Shown: positions 43,500 through 50,698 of the stretch, piece by piece
Position numbering within the stretch: position 1 is the first letter of the stretch
Layout of the letters: each line of letters starts with the position of its first letter
DNA from: Bacteroidota bacterium
GTDB lineage: Bacteria; Bacteroidota; Bacteroidia; AKYH767-A; OLB10
Reading direction: 5' to 3'
DNA length: 64,000 bases
NCBI GenBank assembly: GCA_018268195.1
Contig: JAFDWZ010000010.1
Coordinates: forward strand, 18,682-82,681
The notes under the pieces: model-generated
Database searches by the model: none
Seen by the model: the letters and a program-made list of their open reading frames with translations, nothing else
Told to the model about the DNA's origin: nothing
Translations under genes and position numbers: made by a program

Positions 43500-44936
43500 A
43501 TGAAAAAAACAATTATAATATTTGTTTGCATAATTGCTATTCATAGTAAGGTTTCAGCCCAACCTGAAACCATTTGGCAACTAATAGATGGTTCAATCAT
43601 ACGTTGGGCATACTCAGGTGGGGATGAATTTAATGGTACTCAACTGGATTATTCTAAATGGGATGATGGTTATCCTTGGGGGAGGTCTTTGATAGGAAAT
43701 CAAGAACAACAATACTATAAACCTGGAATTGATAACATTTCTTTTGACAATGGTATTTTAAAACTAATAACAAAATATGAGCCTGGATATTATACTGTTG
43801 AACCATGGCATAGTGGGAGTGATATTTTAAGTGATGGTCAACCCAATAATAGATATTTCCCATGGACATCAGGAATGATTTTTTCAAAGCAAAAATTCAA
43901 ATATGGACTCTTTGAAATTCGTTTCAAGCCACCTGTTGGTAGTGGGCTTTGGCCTGCTTACTGGCTCTATGGTGGCAATCCAAACGAAGAATTTGACATA
44001 TTTGAATATAAAGGGGAAACACCAAATAAAATACATATTGATGTGCATTGTCCGAGTAATGATTGTAACAACTTCGGAGGCTGGGCTACTGCAACTGGCA
44101 ACTTTTCTGATGGCTTTAATGATATAATGGGTGAATGGGGACCAAATTTTAGTTTCTGGTATCTCAATGGAAGTGAGTTTGCTATTTGGCTTGGCAACTT
44201 AAATTATCAGGCAAATATCATTGCGAATATGGCTGTAGCTAATAGCTGCCCCGCGACTTTTTGTCCAGGAACTAATGCTAATACCCCCACTACTTCGTAT
44301 TTTGAAATTGATTTTATTCGTGTATGGACACGGCTTGACTGTCAACAAGTAATAACTATCTGCAATTATAATCAAACCTCTACTGATCCTACCGGGATTA
44401 CAGGAAGTCAAATTACAATGGGTGGAACAAACTGCAATGCAGTTGTTCAAAACGAGCAAAATCTACATTTAATTGCAACAGATTACATTGAACTTTTGCC
44501 AGGGTTCATAGCCGATGCAGGTAGTAACTTTAGTGCTAAAATAGTTAACTGTCCTGTTCCACAAATACAATTTGCACTTGATTCAAGTGAAGCTGCTGCT
44601 TCTACTTTACATATTCTATCAGAAGTAGAACAGGATTCTTTAAGTAATTCAAGTGAAAGAAGAGAAGCTGAATCAGTAGAAAATAATCCACCGATACTTT
44701 ATACTAAAATTTATCCTAACCCAACAGATGGGAAAATCTCTATTGAGTTTGTTGGATATACGGACAAAATAATTGCTATTGAACTTATTAATTCACTGGG
44801 TGAAAAAGTGTATTCCAAAGAAAACATTAAAGATAAAAAACTTGATATTGATATTTCCCCTTTACCCAAAGGAGTATATTTCCTAAAAGGCATTTTCGGA
44901 AGTGATTCTATAACAGACAAAATAATCTTAAACTAA
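43500..44936 (+). CDS. Secreted GH16 beta-glucanase with T9SS type A sorting domain
   Basis: 478 residues. A signal peptide ends at VSAQ (about 21). The GH16 jelly-roll spans about 30-275 with the catalytic motif EEFDIFEY (nucleophile Glu164, Asp166, acid/base Glu169); substrates in this family include laminarin and other beta-1,3/1,4-glucans. A short Cys-containing linker module follows (about 285-355), then a Ser/Glu-rich stretch and a C-terminal type A sorting domain (KIYPNPTDGKISIEF ... GVYFLKG ... KIILN, about 400-478) for export and surface anchoring by T9SS. It is preceded by the adhesin gene (13-bp gap) and followed by a barrel gene (2-bp gap). The DNA looks more AT-rich than the flanking core genes. 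Confidence 0.93.
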   Translation: MKKTIIIFVCIIAIHSKVSAQPETIWQLIDGSIIRWAYSGGDEFNGTQLDYSKWDDGYPWGRSLIGNQEQQYYKPGIDNISFDNGILKLITKYEPGYYTVEPWHSGSDILSDGQPNNRYFPWTSGMIFSKQKFKYGLFEIRFKPPVGSGLWPAYWLYGGNPNEEFDIFEYKGETPNKIHIDVHCPSNDCNNFGGWATATGNFSDGFNDIMGEWGPNFSFWYLNGSEFAIWLGNLNYQANIIANMAVANSCPATFCPGTNANTPTTSYFEIDFIRVWTRLDCQQVITICNYNQTSTDPTGITGSQITMGGTNCNAVVQNEQNLHLIATDYIELLPGFIADAGSNFSAKIVNCPVPQIQFALDSSEAAASTLHILSEVEQDSLSNSSERREAESVENNPPILYTKIYPNPTDGKISIEFVGYTDKIIAIELINSLGEKVYSKENIKDKKLDIDISPLPKGVYFLKGIFGSDSITDKIILN

Positions 44937-44938
44937 AA

Positions 44939-45532
44939 ATGAAATCCTTTATATTCACCATAGTGCTATATTTAAAAGTATTTAATGTCTTTGGTCAAGA
45001 CACAATTGCTATTCATTATTTTAATGAGAGTAAGGTAAGTATTGCAATGGGTGTAGGTAATTACACTTCTCTATATTTTAATGGTTATGAATATGTTGTT
45101 AAAAACAAAGAGCTTACATTTAATATTGAAACCGTAAACGGTATTCAAATAAAGAAACATCAAATTGGATTACTACTGGGAGTTGATAAATGGAAAGGGT
45201 CTTTATTATTTCCATTAGGTATTTTATATAAAATCGGATTCACTAAAAAAAAACATATTCCATATTTTGAATTGTCGAGTGGATACGCATTTGGGAATAA
45301 AGGCAAGACCGAATATGATGGAGTAGAAAAAGGTAGTTATTATTTCAAGGGAGGAAGCGGTTTTCAGTTCAATTTGCCAAAAGACTTCGCAATCGCAATC
45401 GGACTGTATTATAAAATGCAAAACATGCGTTCATCATATAGTAGAATTATAAATCCGAATGAACCGAAAATAGCAATAGGTTACAATATTCCTTATCATT
45501 TTATTGGTCTATCTATCGGAATGAAAATGTAA
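44939..45532 (+). CDS. Outer-membrane beta-barrel-like protein of the cassette
   Basis: 197 residues beginning 2 bp after the GH16 stop. A signal peptide ends at about VFGQ (20). The rest alternates strands with aromatic girdles (YFNGYEYVVKN, LLLGVDKWKGSLLFPLGILYKIG, FAIAIGLYYKMQ) and ends GLSIGMKM, which suggests a small outer-membrane barrel of 8-10 strands. I do not recognise the family. A partner role for the adhesin or glucanase is inferred only from position. Confidence 0.65.
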   Translation: MKSFIFTIVLYLKVFNVFGQDTIAIHYFNESKVSIAMGVGNYTSLYFNGYEYVVKNKELTFNIETVNGIQIKKHQIGLLLGVDKWKGSLLFPLGILYKIGFTKKKHIPYFELSSGYAFGNKGKTEYDGVEKGSYYFKGGSGFQFNLPKDFAIAIGLYYKMQNMRSSYSRIINPNEPKIAIGYNIPYHFIGLSIGMKM

Positions 45533-45610
45533 TATACGCACTGCATCTCACATATCCCTATTGTTATCGAGATTCGCGATAGGGTGATATTAAATGATAG
45601 GTTAGCTCCA

Positions 45611-45704
45611 CCCGAAAACTATCGGGACAAACTTGGGTCTTACATATAATTTACTTTTTTAAATGACAAGAAGGCAAAAGTCAAATAAGACTTGCGCCAG
45701 AGGG
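45611..45704 (+). repeat. 95-bp dispersed repeat, copy B
   Basis: Same orientation and nearly the same sequence as copy A at 41464-41559, including the CCCGAAAACTATCGGG stem and the AAGTC...GACTT hairpin, ending GCGCCAGAGGG. A 32-nt part of the same repeat occurs inverted at 46820-46851 inside the transposase gene. Confidence 0.88.
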
Positions 45705-45781
45705 TGCAACAAAACAATTTGTAGTTAATGCAAAAGCGCAATCGCGGTAAATCTCGGCAATTTTAGTCCCGCAACGATATC

Positions 45782-45819
45782 ATCAAATTTAAAATTTAAA
45801 ACCTTCCGTACTTTCATAA
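45782..45819 (-). repeat. Right arm of an imperfect inverted repeat around the cassette
   Basis: Its reverse complement begins TATGAAAGTACGGAA and continues TTTTAAATTTTAAATTTGATG, matching the left arm at 41587-41623. The shared core TATGAAAGTAC also occurs at 41200-41210. Confidence 0.55.
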
Positions 45820-45897
45820 TCTGGTACGTGGCTGACTTTTTTGAACAAGTTAAAAATGGATAAAAAGTATTAACTTTCAAAAAAAAATCAATAAAAA

Positions 45898-46164
45898 ATG
45901 AAAAGATCAAAATTTAGTGAAGAGCAAATTATTGCCATTTTAAAAGAGCAGGAACAAGGCTTAAAGGTTATGGAGATATGCCGTAAGCATGGCATATCCG
46001 ATCAAACATTTCATAACTGGAAGAAGAAGTATGAAGGCATGAGTGTAAAGGAGCTTCGCAGAGTTAGGGAGTTGGAGCAAGAGAATAGCAGGTTAAAACG
46101 CGCTGTTGCCGATTTGACATTAGATGTCCAGATATTAAAAGATGTGAACTCAAAAAAGTGGTAA
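45898..46164 (+). CDS. IS3-family transposase OrfA
   Basis: 88 residues. A helix-turn-helix domain (about 4-45: FSEEQIIAILKEQE, CRKHGISDQTFHNW) binds the IS ends, and a C-terminal leucine zipper (about 57-83, RELEQENSRLKRAVADLTLD) serves dimerisation. It ends LKDVNSKKW, typical of the IS407 group. The last codons contain the A_AAA_AAG site from which ribosomes can slip into orfB. Confidence 0.92.
   Translation: MKRSKFSEEQIIAILKEQEQGLKVMEICRKHGISDQTFHNWKKKYEGMSVKELRRVRELEQENSRLKRAVADLTLDVQILKDVNSKKW
46152..46158 (+). promoter_or_regulatory. Programmed -1 frameshift heptamer A_AAA_AAG
   Basis: In the orfA frame the codons are TCA AAA AAG TGG TAA, so positions 46152-46158 read A AAA AAG in exact X_XXY_YYZ register. 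A -1 slip continues in the orfB frame and gives the OrfAB fusion (SKK joined to VVTSADKEQ). This is the standard IS3-family mechanism. Confidence 0.85.
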
Positions 46165-46904
46165 CGTCTGCGGATAAGGAACAATGCGTAAACTATGTAA
46201 AATCAAACTTCAGCATTACGCATTCGCGGGCGTGTAAACTACTTCATTGTTCCAGAGGAAGACACTACTATCAAAAACAGATGCCCTTAAAAGACGAGCC
46301 TGTTAAGGCATTAATTATAAAAGTGATAGGGAAGAGTAAAAAAGGGCGTAAAAAAGTGATTACGCTTGTTCAAAAAGAAAATGCACAGTACAGCAAATAT
46401 AAAATAAGAAGAGTGTATAAACAAAGTGGATTTGCATTAAGTAAACGTATGAAAAGAAAAAGAATTCAAAACCCATCCAATGCAGCTTATGTACCCCTGC
46501 AAGCCAATGAAGAATGGGCTATAGATTTTATGCAAGACACACTGTATAATGGACGGAGGATACGCTCTTTGAATATTATTGACCCTTATAACAGGCAATG
46601 CAAAGGCATGTTTATAGCCTATTCTATTCCGGCTATACGAGTGATAGAGTATCTGACAACGGCCATTGAGATATATGGTAAACCTAAGGCCATTCGTTGC
46701 GATAACGGCCCGGAATTCATCTCTAAACAATTTCAATTGTGGTTAGAAAATAATGATATAAGCTGGAGTAAAATACCCAAAGCAAGCCCACAACAAAACT
46801 GCCATATAGAAAGGTTTAACCCTCTGGCGCAAGTCTTATTTGACTTGTGCCAACCTATCATTAAAAAAATAAATTCTATTTCATCCCGGCAGGTTACGAA
46901 GTAA
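46158..46904 (+). CDS. IS3-family transposase OrfB (DDE integrase), C-terminally replaced
   Basis: Open frame of 248 residues from a GTG within the frameshift site; normally it is made as OrfAB. An HTH_21 segment (about 45-100) is followed by an rve integrase core with Asp123 (WAIDFMQD), Asp182 (CDNGPEF) and Glu218 (CHIERFN), the DDE triad. Homology ends at residue 221. The remaining 27 residues (PLAQVLFDLCQ...) are a translation of the inserted repeat and of the next palindrome. The usual C-terminal segment of some 50 residues is missing, so the transposase is probably inactive. Confidence 0.88.
   Translation: MVTSADKEQCVNYVKSNFSITHSRACKLLHCSRGRHYYQKQMPLKDEPVKALIIKVIGKSKKGRKKVITLVQKENAQYSKYKIRRVYKQSGFALSKRMKRKRIQNPSNAAYVPLQANEEWAIDFMQDTLYNGRRIRSLNIIDPYNRQCKGMFIAYSIPAIRVIEYLTTAIEIYGKPKAIRCDNGPEFISKQFQLWLENNDISWSKIPKASPQQNCHIERFNPLAQVLFDLCQPIIKKINSISSRQVTK
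46820..46851 (-). repeat. Partial inverted copy of the 95-bp repeat inside orfB
   Basis: CCCTCTGGCGCAAGTC followed by TTATTTGACTTGTGCC is the reverse complement of the hairpin half of copies A and B. It begins exactly where transposase homology stops. Confidence 0.82.
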
Positions 46905-46949
46905 CCGCGAGCCTGCCTCGTGGTTACGGAGTTCCTGCTGGGTTGAAAT
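46878..46949. repeat. 72-bp palindromic REP/MITE-like element
   Basis: The ends are an imperfect inverted repeat: TTTCATCCCGGCAGG (46879-46893) and CCTGCTGGGTTGAAA (46934-46948), differing at two positions. Inside are a perfect GGTTAC-gaa-GTAACC hairpin (46892-46906) and a second GGTTAC. The truncated orfB ends by chance within it. Confidence 0.75.
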
Positions 46950-47094
46950 GTCAGAAAACATAACATCAACCCAAACTCACGACAGTGAGTCCCCGCCCTT
47001 TGGAAAATAAGCGTAAAGAAATAGCAGCACATTTCAAAGGGGCAGGGTAGGTTAGCAATCCGGAGCGCACTTCTCAATTGAAGAATCTGTCACT

Positions 47095-47115
47095 CCCCTC
47101 TCCTTCGGAGAGGGG
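47095..47115. repeat. CCCCTCTCC hairpin of the PHPRPLSEGEG-type repeat
   Basis: A perfect 9-bp stem (CCCCTCTCC 47095-47103, GGAGAGGGG 47107-47115) with a TTC loop, followed by TCGGGGGTGAGG. It is a very common intergenic repeat in Bacteroidota. Its antisense translation, PHPRPLSEGEG, often appears as a spurious protein. Confidence 0.82.
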
Positions 47116-47150
47116 TCGGGGGTGAGGTCTCCAACAGGCTTGATTTTTTG

Positions 47151-47176
47151 GTTCTTTTGTATCAAGACAAAAGAAC
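47151..47176. repeat. Perfect 10-bp inverted repeat
   Basis: GTTCTTTTGT (47151-47160) and ACAAAAGAAC (47167-47176) around ATCAAG. It sits next to the PHPRPLSEGEG-type repeat and is probably part of the same composite repeat. Confidence 0.75.
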
Positions 47177-47434
47177 GTAAGAAAAAAGAAAGACAACACT
47201 TCCTGTCGCATCCCGATAATTTTCAAAATTTGAATACTGCAACCTACCCACAGCAACCGGCCACCTTCTTGAATTTACTCATCATGATAGTTATCGTAAT
47301 GTTTTGGAGGGATATATAATTTCCGTTTTTAAATCAACTTATTTGAAAACTATTCCATCCCGCTTTGCGTAAGAAGGCTTTATTTCTTTTTATTTGCAAT
47401 CACACTATACGATTAAAATTCAGGCGGACGATTT

Positions 47435-49801
47435 ATGGAAGTTAATGTAAACAAAAAAAATTATCCTGATCAGTTTTTACGTGTCTCACGTACCGAAAAC
47501 AAGTTTTTGATTGAAACCACCAATAGCGCACTCGAAATTATTGTACTTACGGATCGCATTATCCGATTTCGCTATGCAGTTGATTTTTTTGCAAAAGATT
47601 TTTCCTATGCTGTTAATCCTGAGTTGAAAAGCAATGCCGTCATTACCGAATGGACAGAAAGCGAAACTCAAATTCGTATTTCAACTCAGGAGGTAAACTG
47701 TCATATTGATAAAAACAAACTTACCGTTTCACTTTTCAATCATAATGGCGATTTGCTGAATGTTGATGCAGGAGGTTTTCACTGGGAACCTAATCCGGGC
47801 TTTGGTGGCAATTATGTATATTGCACCAAACAAATTCAAAATAACGAAAATTTTTTCGGACTTGGCGATAAAGCTACTTCTCAAAACATCAGAGGTAAAC
47901 GTTTTCTTAACTGGGGTACCGATACCTACGGGTTTGCCAAAGAGCAAGACCCACTTTATCGAAATATTCCCTTTTACTACGGGTTGCACAATAACCTGTG
48001 CTATGGAATTTTCTTTGACAACAGCTTTCAGACTTTTTTTGATTTTGGTAAAGAGGACGCTACAAGTGCAAGCTTCTGGGCCGAGGGTGGACAGATGTGT
48101 TATTATTTTGTTTACGCGCCTACATTACTCGGAGTAGCAGAGGAATATTGCAAACTCACAGGTCTGCCGGAGCTGCCTCCCAAATGGGCATTAGGATACC
48201 ATCAGAGCAAGTGGAGCTATTATCCCGAATCTAAAGTGTGGGAACTGGCTGGGGATTTTCGCAGTAAAGCTATCCCTTGTGATGTCATCCACCTCGATAT
48301 AGATTACATGAAAGGTTTCAGATGTTTCACCTGGGACGAAGAACGTTTCCCTGACCCTGCACGGATGATTCATCAGCTTAGAGAGCATGGCTTTAGAATC
48401 ATTGTCATCATTGACCCCGGAATAAAAAAAGATAAAGATTACGCTGTATTTCGTCAGGCAATTGAGAATGATTTTTTCTGCCGCAGGCAGGATGGCGATT
48501 ACATGGAAGGAAAAGTATGGCCGGGTGATTGTTATTTTCCTGATTTTACAAACCCCGAAGTGCGCAATTGGTGGGGTGGTTTATATAAGGAGTTGATGGA
48601 GCAGGGAGTGAGTGGTGTGTGGAACGATATGAATGAGCCTGCAGTTTTTGAAATGGGAACATTTCCTGATGATGTGCGCCATAATTATGACGGGCTTAAT
48701 GTAAGTCATCGTATGGCACATAACGTGTATGGTATGCAGATGGCACGTGCTACCTATGAAGGAATAAAGCATCTCAACCCAAATGAAAGACCTTTTGTGC
48801 TTACACGCTCAGGATTTTCCGGAGTGCAGCGTTATGCTGCCGTGTGGACGGGTGATAATGTTGCATCATGGGAACATATATGGGTTGCCAATATGCAATG
48901 CCAGCGACTGAGTATTTCAGGAATATCTTTTTGCGGAACCGACATCGGAGGTTTTATCGGTGAGCCTGATGGCGAATTGTTTGTGCGTTACATTCAGATG
49001 GCCGTATTCCATCCTTTTTTCAGAGGTCACTCCAGCAGCGACCAGGGCGATAAAGAACCCTGGGCATTTGGCGCTGCTTATGAAGCACTCATTCGTAAAG
49101 CTATTGAATTGCGTTATCAGTTGTTACCTTACATCTATACAACCTTCTGGCAATATATCAGCAAAGGTACGCCCATGATTAAACCTCTTGTTTTTATGGC
49201 GCAGGACGATGTAGAAACACACATGCGAATGGATGAGTTTGGTTTTGGTGATCATTTACTTATTTGTCCCATAAATCAAAGTGCTTCAAGTGAGCGGTTG
49301 GTATATTTACCTGAAGGTAACTGGTATTATTACTGGAACGATAAAAATTACAGAGGTGGACATGAGTATGAAATTGAAGCTCCTCTCGACAGATTTCCAT
49401 TCTTTGTAAGAGAAGGTTCAGTAATTCCACATCAACCGGTAATGCAACATACGGGCGAAAATAAATCAGCTCAGATTACACTGCATGTATATTATTCGGT
49501 AAACAGAAAAGTAAGTCATTATTACGAGGACGATGGCGAAAATTATACTTATCGCAAAGGCAATTTTTCGGTTAAAAAATTTACTGTCTTCGGAAATCGC
49601 AGACAAATGAGAATTATTTGCGATACGTATGGTAATTTTAAATCGGCTAATCCCGAATACAGAATAGTTATTCATGGATTACCTTTCCGCCCACATAAAG
49701 TTAAAGTGGATAATATGGAAATAGCATTGCCCAAAAGATTGCGTGAGAAAACGCTGACCATCAGTGCTTCTTCCGCTTTCAAAAGAATTGAAATTTTTTA
49801 A
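47435..49801 (+). CDS. GH31 alpha-glucosidase
   Basis: 788 residues with no signal peptide, so probably cytoplasmic. It has an N-terminal beta-sandwich (about 20-240), then a catalytic TIM barrel: HLDIDYMKGFRCFTWDEERFPDP, the nucleophile in GVWNDMNEPAVF (Asp at about 397) and a later VWTGDNVASWEH segment with the acid/base Asp. C-terminal beta domains follow. It hydrolyses terminal alpha-glucosidic bonds of maltose-type or related sugars. It is a solitary gene just right of the accessory repeats, followed by suhB on the same strand after about 100 bp. Confidence 0.95.
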   Translation: MEVNVNKKNYPDQFLRVSRTENKFLIETTNSALEIIVLTDRIIRFRYAVDFFAKDFSYAVNPELKSNAVITEWTESETQIRISTQEVNCHIDKNKLTVSLFNHNGDLLNVDAGGFHWEPNPGFGGNYVYCTKQIQNNENFFGLGDKATSQNIRGKRFLNWGTDTYGFAKEQDPLYRNIPFYYGLHNNLCYGIFFDNSFQTFFDFGKEDATSASFWAEGGQMCYYFVYAPTLLGVAEEYCKLTGLPELPPKWALGYHQSKWSYYPESKVWELAGDFRSKAIPCDVIHLDIDYMKGFRCFTWDEERFPDPARMIHQLREHGFRIIVIIDPGIKKDKDYAVFRQAIENDFFCRRQDGDYMEGKVWPGDCYFPDFTNPEVRNWWGGLYKELMEQGVSGVWNDMNEPAVFEMGTFPDDVRHNYDGLNVSHRMAHNVYGMQMARATYEGIKHLNPNERPFVLTRSGFSGVQRYAAVWTGDNVASWEHIWVANMQCQRLSISGISFCGTDIGGFIGEPDGELFVRYIQMAVFHPFFRGHSSSDQGDKEPWAFGAAYEALIRKAIELRYQLLPYIYTTFWQYISKGTPMIKPLVFMAQDDVETHMRMDEFGFGDHLLICPINQSASSERLVYLPEGNWYYYWNDKNYRGGHEYEIEAPLDRFPFFVREGSVIPHQPVMQHTGENKSAQITLHVYYSVNRKVSHYYEDDGENYTYRKGNFSVKKFTVFGNRRQMRIICDTYGNFKSANPEYRIVIHGLPFRPHKVKVDNMEIALPKRLREKTLTISASSAFKRIEIF

Positions 49802-49902
49802 TCTGCACAATTTCATTTCAGCATCAGTGCAATAATGTTGTATCACCTTAGTTATTTGAGAGCATATTTTCTTTTCTTTTGTAAACATATTTAAGTTGAG
49901 AA

Positions 49903-50697
49903 ATGAATTTCGGACTTATTACAAAGCAAACCTGCGAAGCAGCACAGGAAGCCTCTGATTTTATCAGAAAAGAAAGTTTGACGTTCGACAAATCAAAAGT
50001 TGAACATAAAGGATTGCATGACCTGGTGAGTTACGTAGATAAAACTTCTGAAAAAATTCTTGTTGACAGACTCGGAAAAATTTTCCCTGAGGCAGGGTTT
50101 ATTACTGAAGAATCAACCGTAGCAAGAAGTGATAAAGAGTATAACTGGATTATTGACCCATTGGATGGCACTACTAATTTCATTCATGGGCTTCCTTGTT
50201 ATTGCGTAAGCATTGCACTTATGTCAGCTGAGAAATTAGAGATAGGTGTGGTACTTGAAATTAATTTCAACGAATGTTTTTACGGATGGCATAAAGGAGG
50301 AGCTTATATGAATGGCAAACGCATTGCTGTTACTTCTACACCTTCGTTGCAGCATACCTTGCTTGCTACCGGTTTCCCTTACACTGATTACTCACATATG
50401 GAAGAATACATGAAAGTGTTTGATTATTGCATGCGAAATACCAGAGGAATAAGAAGGTTGGGCTCAGCAGCAGCCGACCTTGCTTACACAGCATGTGGAC
50501 GATTGGATGGTTTCTTCGAGTACGGACTCAATGCATGGGATGTGGCAGGAGGGGCTTTGCTGGTAAAGGAAGCAGGAGGTAGGGTGTCTGATTTTTCAGG
50601 GCAGAATAATTTTTTATTCGGTGCCGAATTGGTTGCTACCAATTTCTCGGTTTATAATGAGTTTATGGAAGTCATCAAAAAATGTTTCAACCACTAA
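49903..50697 (+). CDS. Inositol monophosphatase family protein (SuhB-like)
   Basis: 264 residues. The metal-binding motifs are EESTV (Glu), DPLDGTTNFIHG (Asp-Pro-Leu-Asp) and WDVAGGALLVKEAGG near the C-terminus, the full Li+-sensitive phosphatase set. Substrates can be inositol-1-phosphate or other sugar and nucleotide phosphates. It is cytoplasmic. The aminotransferase gene starts 1 bp after its stop codon, so the two are one unit. Confidence 0.93.
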   Translation: MNFGLITKQTCEAAQEASDFIRKESLTFDKSKVEHKGLHDLVSYVDKTSEKILVDRLGKIFPEAGFITEESTVARSDKEYNWIIDPLDGTTNFIHGLPCYCVSIALMSAEKLEIGVVLEINFNECFYGWHKGGAYMNGKRIAVTSTPSLQHTLLATGFPYTDYSHMEEYMKVFDYCMRNTRGIRRLGSAAADLAYTACGRLDGFFEYGLNAWDVAGGALLVKEAGGRVSDFSGQNNFLFGAELVATNFSVYNEFMEVIKKCFNH

Positions 50698-50698
50698 T

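Larger units (their letters stand above)
45533..45897. other. Gene-free stretch at the right edge of the cassette
   Basis: 365 bp holding a palindrome (CCCTAT...ATAGGG, about 45559-45587, possibly the cassette's terminator), copy B of the 95-bp repeat (45611-45704), the right inverted-repeat arm (45782-45819) and the unplaced left end of the IS3 element. Confidence 0.7.
45898..46820 (+). mobile_element. IS3-family insertion sequence (IS407-like), right end lost
   Basis: Overlapping orfA and orfB in the +1/-1 arrangement of IS3 elements, with the AAAAAAG slippery site. The transposase homology stops at position 46820, immediately after the catalytic Glu region, where a copy of the local repeat begins. 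I could not find matching terminal inverted repeats or a target duplication, so only the coding remnant is delimited here. Confidence 0.85.
46950..47434. other. Gene-free stretch with stacked repeat hairpins
   Basis: 485 bp between the REP-like element and the GH31 gene. It contains a CTCAC-gaca-GTGAG hairpin (about 46976), a long imperfect inverted repeat (CCCCGCCCTTTGGAAA with TTTCAAAGGGGCAGGG, about 46992-47047) and the two hairpins listed next. The last 150 bp hold no feature I can name and must contain the GH31 promoter. Confidence 0.65.

Noticed and set aside
47074..47256. Minus-strand open frame of 60 codons containing PHPRPLSEGEG
   Set aside because: This peptide is the well-known chance translation of a Bacteroidota intergenic repeat (hairpin at 47095-47115). 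It has no start context and no independent homology to a real protein.
47122..47319. Plus-strand open frame of 65 codons over the 10-bp inverted repeat
   Set aside because: It runs through repeat sequence, begins inside a repeat arm and has low-complexity Lys-rich composition; no promoter or protein-like pattern.
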